Part shown: positions 57,998 to 64,000 of the stretch, piece after piece | Layout: each line of letters opens with the position of its first letter | Position numbering within the stretch: position 1 is the stretch's first letter | Assembly: GCA_011799875.1 (NCBI GenBank) | Contig: CM022297.1 | Span: 443,163,292-443,227,291 of the forward strand | Length of the DNA stretch: 64,000 bases | DNA from: Thinopyrum elongatum | Taxonomy: Eukaryota > Streptophyta > Magnoliopsida > Poales > Poaceae | Direction of reading: 5' to 3' | Notes under the pieces: model-generated | What the model was told of the DNA's origin: nothing | Databases searched by the model: none | Seen by the model: only the letters and a program-made list of their open reading frames with translations | Translations under genes and position numbers: made by a program

Positions 57998-57998
57998 A
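57993..57998 (+). terminator. Possible poly(A) signal overlapping the stop codon
   Basis: AATAAA overlaps the TAA at 57995-57997. If used, the 3' UTR would be very short. Its position inside the coding end suggests that the last part of the ORF was originally 3' UTR. Confidence 0.4.
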
Positions 57999-58396
57999 AG
58001 GAATTGGTGTGATTAGGGTGTATTGTTCTCTCCATGGATTAATACTGGATTTGGATCTAAGGTGTATCAATGGCTTGGAGACGTCACAACTCAAAAGCAT
58101 TTCTAAGTGAAGCAAACATGGATCAATAATGTGTTTTTCACTAGTTTTTTTTCTGCACCATTTTCATACGTTTTTTTCCTACTGTGGTGTTCATCTATTG
58201 CTCAGCTTTTCTCTATCACTAGTCCAGATATGCATATACTCCTACATTTCATGGGTACTAGATGACCCGTTACGCCAATGGCGCAAAGGGTGAGAGAAAA
58301 CGAAGCTTTCAAACCATGCAAATTGGAATATTTAGATACTGATATTATTTAAACATAAAGAAATAGTTCATACGTAATGCTATATACTACATTGGT
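57998..58396. other. 3' flank of the decarboxylase gene
   Basis: 399 bp, AT-rich, presumably 3' UTR and downstream DNA. No other gene seen. Ends at the LTR element that starts at 58397; candidate TSD TTGGT (58392-58396). Confidence 0.55.
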
Positions 58397-59176
58397 TGTC
58401 GTGGTAATTTCGCGGGAGTGGCCAGGGGGCACTGCATCATGGCAGATGCCAGCGGGTGGCTTATCGTGGGTGGAGCAAGGCTACAGTGGAATATCCGGGA
58501 CGGGTATGCGAATAGCACGCGGTGGTTTACCCAGGTTCGGGGCTCTCCGGAGAGATAATACCCCTACTCCTGCATGTCTGAATATATATGCAGTGTATAT
58601 GTAGCAGTACAGAGTTGCTCCTGGAGCATCTGAGATCAGTGCCATGGGCGTCTGACTTCGTATATGCGTGTGGCCGAAGTGAGCATGCATGCTCTTGTGG
58701 CCAAGTGTGGTCGTATGAGTGTGTGGCGTGAGTGGCCTGTCCATCCTCTGGATGGATGGATGGGTGCCTTTTATATAGCCTAGGGGCATGGGTGTGTATG
58801 GCTTGAGATGTAAGCTACAGTGAGTACCTTACATCTCAAGCTGTATACTATAGATGATGTCGCTGATGACGGATGAACAGTGCGTGCCCATGCAGCAATA
58901 GTGGCCACGCATGGTCGCGGTATGGCCGTCTTGTCGGTGTCCGGTCGGATGGGACGCCGCAGTTGACTTCGCGTAGCAGGCCGGCTGGAGCAGCCGGACG
59001 GGGAGCAGATTGGAGCAGCCGGGTGGCGAGCCGGCCGGGGCAGCCGGACGGGAGCCGTTTGGAGCGGCCGGGTGGCGAGCCGGCCGGAGCAGCCGGACTG
59101 AGGGGCGTCGGCCGCCCTGATGTTTTGAAGCGTTGTTTCGCCGTCTTGGGCCTACCCGGGGGTCATTCCCCCGACA
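58397..59176 (-). repeat. LTR (3' in element sense) of the LARD-like element
   Basis: 780 bp, TGTCGTGGTA...CCCCCGACA. Contains a perfect hairpin GCTTGAGATGTAAG/CTTACATCTCAAGC with a 13-nt loop (58801-58841) and about three 50-bp GC-rich units with AGCCGGACGGG (58980-59100). Confidence 0.82.
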
Positions 59177-59936
59177 GTAGCCTCCGAGCCTTCGGGCAAC
59201 TTGGAAAAGTTGAGCGGAGGTTTTTTAGCGGACGTCGATGTAGAAGATGTTGATGACGGCCGGCTGCGGACCGCAGCCGGCGCGACTTGCTTCTGGCAGG
59301 GGCGCGCGAGCGCACCCGTTGGGTGTAGCCTCCGAGCCTCCGGGCAACTTGAAAACGTTGGGCGGAGGGTCTTGTTGTTGAAGAAGTTGTTGATGGGAAC
59401 CGGCTGTGGGTGTGCAACCGGAGCGGCTTGCTTCCAGCGGGGGCGCGCCAGCGCACCTGCTGGGTGTAGCCTCTGAGCCTCCGAGCCTCCGGGCGACTCG
59501 AAGAGTCGGGCGGAGGGTTTTTGCTGCTTTGTCTTGTCCCGTGAGGTCCGTGCCGCCTGACGGTCGTGGAAAACCGCCAGGCGCGGATGCCTGCTGGTGG
59601 GCGCGTGGTACTGCCAGGTGCGGACGCGGGGTCCATCGGCTGCTGGGCGCAGGGCCCTGCCGGGCGCGGATGCGGGGTCCGCCGGCAGCTGGGCGCGGAC
59701 ACGAAGTCTGCCGGCTGATGCTGTCGGGCGCGGACGCGGGGTCCGCCGACTGAAGCTGTTGGGCGCGGACGCGGGGTCCACCGACTAATGCTGTCGGGCG
59801 CGGACGCGGGGTCCGCCGACTGATGCTGTCGATGACAGCCGGCTGCGGGCGTGCGACTAGCGCAGCGTATTCAGAGTGGGGACGCGCAAGCCCACCCACT
59901 GGGTGTAGCCTCCGAGCCTCCGGGCGAGGAGGGGTT
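59177..59936 (-). repeat. GC-rich tandem repeats in the LARD-like internal region
   Basis: Two to three units of about 140-150 bp starting GTAGCCTCCGAGCCTCCGGG (59177, 59328, 59467), with a partial unit again near 59907. Between them are 35-bp units containing GGGCGCGGACGCGGGGTCC at 59726, 59761 and 59796 plus degenerate copies upstream. Frames through these repeats are low-complexity and I do not call a protein. Confidence 0.75.
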
Positions 59937-61206
59937 CCCCACGGAGATGATCGTGCAAAAAGACAAGGTTAGTCCGCGCAGATATATCAAATGTTTGCTT
60001 TTAGCATTGCAAGTTTTATGCAGAGGGTGCCGACTCGATTTCGTCCGAGCCCCCTTCAATCTTTTTCATGTTCCCTCCGCTCTTTTGCTTGTGCTCTCGC
60101 TAGCCGGACAGCCGCGTGACGGTCTGTGGCTGAGAGTGGGCCGCGGAGTGAAGCGTACAGTACTCAGACTCTGGGAGCAGATTCGACCGAGCAGATACTC
60201 ATAAAGCAAACGGCGGGTCGCCCGAACTGTTTTTCTTCCCGGACGTTTTTCGCGTGGGGTGACCTCCAGCTTTTGCTCTTGCTAGCCGGACAGCCGCGCT
60301 GCAGTCTGTAGCTGAGACGAAGAGTGGGCCTTTGGTACCGTACACGCTACTAAGCCGTCTGCGGGAATGAACGAATGGGGCCGAACGGACGCGCGACCAC
60401 AGGCGGAGAAGGCCAGGTGCCGTGCGGGGCGGGCGAAGCGGCACACGGCCGGACGTCACGGCGTCCGCCGCCACTGGTGCTCGATGCTCGAACACCAACT
60501 GTATGGGCATAGTCTGGGAATTGAACATGCAGCGTCTGGCTAGTGTCTGGCTTGTGTACGGAACATATCCGAGTAGTATCTGGCTAGTGTATAACCATGG
60601 TATGAGATTATCTGGGTTGCTGGCTAGCGAGAAGAGCGGAACTCGCGCCGGTGAGCCTGAGGCTGGCGCCCCCGCGAGCCCGATGGCGAGGACGGAGACG
60701 ACCCCGCGAGGGGAGTTTTTTGCCGCGGCCGCTACTGGGGGGGGGACGACGGCGATGACGAGGTGGCTGCGGCGGTGGCGAGCAGAGGACAGGCGCATGC
60801 GCGTGCGTCGGAAGGGCGCGTGAAGGAGAGACGACGCGCAGCCGGAACAGCCGGTGCGAGATGTAGCGCGCGGACGTGCGGACGACGGCGATGCCGCGAT
60901 GGTGGTGACAAAGAAGGCGATGCCGACGACGAGGATGCGCCGTCCCGAGCGGCTGCCCCGGGGGCGTGTCCATGTCGAGCCCCCGAGCGCCACCGAAGAG
61001 GTGGCGCGACACTGCAGCAGAGGCGGCAAAGAGGGCAAGGCTGACGACGAGGGCGCGTCGCCCCGCGCGGTCGCCTCGGGGGCGTGTCGATGTCGAGCCC
61101 TCGAGCGCTACGGGAGAGACGACGGCGACGCCGCAGTGATGATGAGGAAAACGGTCCCGCCCGGACCGCGGTTCCAGCAGCAGCTCGCCCCGCGGTGGGC
61201 GCCAAC
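59937..61206 (-). other. Remaining internal region of the LARD-like element
   Basis: 1.27 kb. CTAGCCGGACAGCCGCG-containing segments occur twice (about 60100 and 60283). Two 118-bp units with GACGACGAG at 60925 and 61043 share GGGGGCGTGTC(C/G)ATGTCGAGCC. The PBS closes the region. GC-rich open frames up to 279 codons on both strands lack recognisable domains. Confidence 0.65.
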
Positions 61207-61549
61207 TGTCGTGGTAATTCCGCGGGAGTGGCCAGGGGGCACCGCGTCACGGCAGATGCCGGCGGGTGGCTTATCGTGGGTGGAGCAAGGCTACAGTGGA
61301 ATATCCGGGACGGGTATGCAAATAGCACGCGGTAGTTTACCTAGGTTCGGGGCTCTCCGCAGAGATAATACCCCTACTCCTGCATGTCTGAATATATATG
61401 CAGTGTACATGTAGCAGTACAGAGTTGCTCCTGAAGCTGTATCTGAGACCAGTGCCATGGGCGTCTGATTTCGTATATGCGTGTGGCCGGAGTGAGCATA
61501 CATGCTCTTGTGGCCAAGTGTGCCCGTATGAGTGTGTGGCGTGAGTGGC
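61207..61549 (-). repeat. Truncated 5' LTR of the LARD-like element
   Basis: Direct repeat of 58397-58736, ending where another LTR element begins. GTGGC at 61545-61549 is the candidate target duplication of that insertion. Confidence 0.82.
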
Positions 61550-63148
61550 TGCTGCTTCTTGAGCTTGCGTTGGTTTTCCCTAGAAGAGGAAAATGTGATG
61601 CAGCAAAGTAGAGATAAGTATTTCCCTCAGTTTGAGAACCAAGGTATCAATCCAGTAGGAGACAACGCACAAATCACCGAATACCTGCACAAACAATCAA
61701 ACAACTTGCACCCAACGCGATAAAGGGGTTGTCAATCCCTTCACGGTTACTTGCAAAAGTGAAATATGATAGAGATAGATAAACGATAAAGTAAATATTT
61801 TTAGTATTTTCGTTTAATAGATCGAAAAGTAAAAGATTGCAAAATAGTAGATCGAAAACTTATATTATGAAAAGTAGAATATTATATGATGGAAAATAGA
61901 CCCGGGGGCCATAGGTTTCACTAGAGGCTTCTCTCAAGATAGAAAATAATACGGTGGGTGAACAAATTACTGCCGACAATTGATAGAAAAGTGCAAAGTT
62001 ATGACGATATCTAAGGCAATGATCATGAATATAGGCATCACGTCTGTGTCAAGTAGACCGAAACGATTCTGCATCTACTACTATTACTCCACACGTCGAC
62101 CGCTATCCAGCATGCATCTAGAGTATTAAGTTCATAAAGAATGGAGTAATGCACTAAGTAAGATGACATGATGTAGAAGAATTAACTCAAGCAATATGAT
62201 GAAAACCCCATCTTTTTATCCTCGATGGCAACAATACAATACGTGCCTTGCTGCCCCTACTGTCACTGGGAAAGGACACCGCAAGATTGAACCCAAAGCT
62301 AAGCACTTCTCCCATTGCAAGAAAAACCAATCTAGTTGGCCAAACCAAACCGATAGTTCGAAGAGAGTTACAAAGATATCAAATCATGCATATAAGAATT
62401 CAGAGAAGATTCAAATAATATTCATAGATAAGCTGATCATAAATCCACAATTCATCGGATCTCGGCAAACACACCGCAAAAAAAGTATTACATCGAATAG
62501 ATCTCCAAGAACATCGAGGAGAACATGGTATTGAGAATCAAAGAAAGAGAAGAAGCCATTTAGCTACTAGCTATGGACTCGTAGGTCTGTGGTAAACTAC
62601 TCACGCTTCATCGGAAGGGCAATGGTGTTGATGTAGAAGCCCTCCGTGATCGAATCCCCCTCCGGCAGGGTGCCGGAAAAGGTCCCTAGATGGATCTCAT
62701 GGGTACAGAAGGTTGCGGTGGTGGAAAAGTCTTTTTGTGGATGTCCCTGCTGGTTTGGGGATATGTGAGTATATATAGGCGAAAGAATTAGGTCAGGAAG
62801 TGCACGAGGGGCCCACAAGGGTGGGGGGCGCGCCCTACCCCCCTGGGCGTGCCCTCCGTCCTTGTGGCCGCCTCGTGGCTCCTCCGACTTCATCTCCAAG
62901 TCTCCTGGTTTCCTTCTGGTCCAAGAAAAATCATCGCGAAAGTTTTATTCCGTTTGGACTCCGTTTGATATTCCTTTTCTGCGAAACTCAAAAACAAGGA
63001 AAAAACAGAAACTGGCACTGGGCTCTAGGTTAATAGGTTAGTCCCAAAAATAATATAAAATAGCATATTAATGCATATAAAACATCCAAAATAGATAATA
63101 TAATAGCATGGAACAATCAAAAAATTTAGATACATTGGAGACGTATCA
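61550..63148 (-). repeat. 3' LTR of the right-edge element
   Basis: 1599 bp, TGCTGCTTCTTG...GACGTATCA on plus. On the minus strand a GC-rich hairpin lies 281 nt from the LTR start (62867-62813), followed 36 bp later by TATATATA (62777-62770). Confidence 0.87.
62813..62867 (-). promoter_or_regulatory. GC-rich hairpin upstream of TATA box, right-edge LTR
   Basis: Outer arms CCACAAGG and CCTTGTGG, inner arms GGGCGCGCCC and GGGCGTGCCC, central T/C loop. Same offset and spacing to the TATA box as in the plus-strand LTRs. Confidence 0.7.
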
Positions 63149-64000
63149 AGCATCCCCAAGCTTAATTCATGCTCGTCCTTGAGTAGGTAAATGATAAAAA
63201 CATAATTTTTGATGTGGAATGTTACCTAACATATTTATCCATGTAATTTTCTTTATTGTGGCATGAATGTTCAGATCCGTAAGATTCAAAACAAAAGTTT
63301 AATATTGACATAAAAACAATAATACTTCAAGCATACTAACAAGGCAATTATGTCTTCTCAAAATAACATGGCCAAAGAAAGCTTATCCCTACAAAATCAT
63401 ATAGTCTGGCTATGCTCCATCGTCATCACACAAAATATTCAAATCATGCACAACCCCAATGACAAGCCAAGCAATTGTTTCATACTCTTGATGTTCTCAA
63501 ACTTTTTCAACTTTCACGCAATACATGAGCGTGAGCCATGGACATAGCACTATAGGTGGAATAGAAGGTGGTTGTGGAGAAGACAAAAAGAGGGAGATAG
63601 TCTCACATAAACTAGGCATACCAACGGGCTATGGAGATGCCCATCAATAGATATCAATGTGAGTGAGTAGGGATTGCCATGCAACGGATGCACTAGAGCT
63701 ATAAGTTTATGAAAGCTCAAAAAAATTAAGTGGGTGTGCATCCAACTCGCTTGCTCACGAAGACCTAGGGCAATTTGAGGAAGCCCATCATTGTAATATA
63801 GCCAAGTTCTATAATGAAAAATTTCCACTAGTAAATGAAAGTGACAACATAGGAGACTCTCTATCATGAAGATCATGGTGCTACTTTGAAGCACAAGTGT
63901 GGTAAAAGGATATTAACATTACCCCTTCTCTCTTTTCTCTCATTTTTTTATTTGGGCCTTCTCTCAATTTTTTGGCCTCTTTTTTTTCGTCCGGAGTCTC
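63149..64000 (-). other. Internal 3' noncoding DNA of the right-edge element
   Basis: 852 bp, AT-rich. The longest frame is 114 codons on the minus strand (63894-63550), hydrophobic and His-rich, without a recognisable domain; it is probably chance or the tail of an accessory frame. Confidence 0.6.

Larger units (their letters stand above)
58397..61549 (-). mobile_element. LARD-like non-autonomous LTR element, right LTR interrupted
   Basis: A full left LTR (58397-59176) and a truncated right LTR (61207-61549) are direct repeats starting TGTCGTGGTAAT and sharing over 300 bp at about 90 percent identity or more. On the minus strand GTTGGCGCCCACCGCGGGG directly follows the right LTR (61188-61206), a PBS, so the element is minus-oriented. 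The 2.0 kb between the LTRs is GC-rich with tandem repeats and no gag or pol. The right LTR is cut by the element at 61550, so the rest of it should lie past the window. Confidence 0.8.
61550..64000 (-). mobile_element. LTR retrotransposon of TGATACGTCTCC type, left end only
   Basis: Minus-oriented: its 3' LTR occupies 61550-63148 and a purine-rich AAGCTTGGGGATGCT (minus; 63149-63163) directly precedes that LTR, followed by internal DNA to the window edge. LTR start and PPT resemble the nested element at 28353-35172, but the rest of the LTR differs, so it is a related family. No coding domain lies in the visible 850 bp of internal DNA. It inserted into the LARD-like LTR and is the youngest layer here. 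Confidence 0.85.

Noticed and set aside
60199..61038. 279-codon minus-strand frame
   Set aside because: Lies in GC-rich repeats of the LARD-like element; no recognisable motif.

Overview
The window is repeat-rich genomic DNA from a large grass genome, almost certainly a Triticeae species (wheat, goat-grass or barley type). The evidence is the nesting of LTR retrotransposons with Triticeae-style ends (TGATACGTC...TCATCA, TGTTGGAAATATGCCC), Stowaway-type MITEs, and a GC-rich intronless grass gene. Only one host gene is convincing: an aromatic amino-acid decarboxylase of the tyrosine/tryptophan decarboxylase family at 56294-57997 (+). No tRNA, rRNA or CRISPR was seen. Family names are from memory and given only as 'like'.

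Left block (1-22882). A minus-strand Ty3/gypsy element has its 5' LTR at 15003-19097 and gag-protease-RT at 14386-12605. Its RT is split by a complete 11.3 kb non-autonomous LTR element (1336-12599, TSD GATAG), and RT/RNase H resumes at 1335-1. The gypsy element itself sits in an Athila-type (Sabrina-like) element, of which only the 3' part remains (19098-22882).

Middle block (23221-49600). A small PIF/Harbinger-type DNA element (TSD TAA) was opened twice. The first insertion is an Athila/Sabrina-like retrotransposon (23241-40023), which in turn carries a 312-bp hAT-like MITE in pol and a second LTR element (28353-35172, TSD GCCTA) in its integrase. That nested element has no RT and encodes one 276-aa protein of unknown function. 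The second insertion is a short-LTR Reina-like chromovirus (40354-49488), whose RNase H region holds a 3.8 kb solo LTR (43682-47495, TSD CCTTA) of the same family as the left non-autonomous element.

Right block (49604-64000). Lower-copy DNA carries Stowaway-type MITEs, a tandem duplication through one of them, a BARE/Angela-like solo LTR with its own MITE and TA microsatellite, a long foldback element and a 27-base C run. The decarboxylase gene follows. About 400 bp past its stop codon a minus-strand LARD-like element with GC-rich tandem repeats begins. Its second LTR is cut by a further minus-strand LTR element that leaves the window.

The most interesting unexplained structure is a roughly 52-nt GC-rich inverted repeat. 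It lies 278-281 nt from the LTR start and 35-37 bp upstream of the TATA-like box in six LTRs of three element types. In the two LTRs of one element it differs by a paired G-C to A-T change. A related hairpin plus TATA-like motif also precedes the extra 3' ORF of the Athila-like elements, suggesting an internal promoter.
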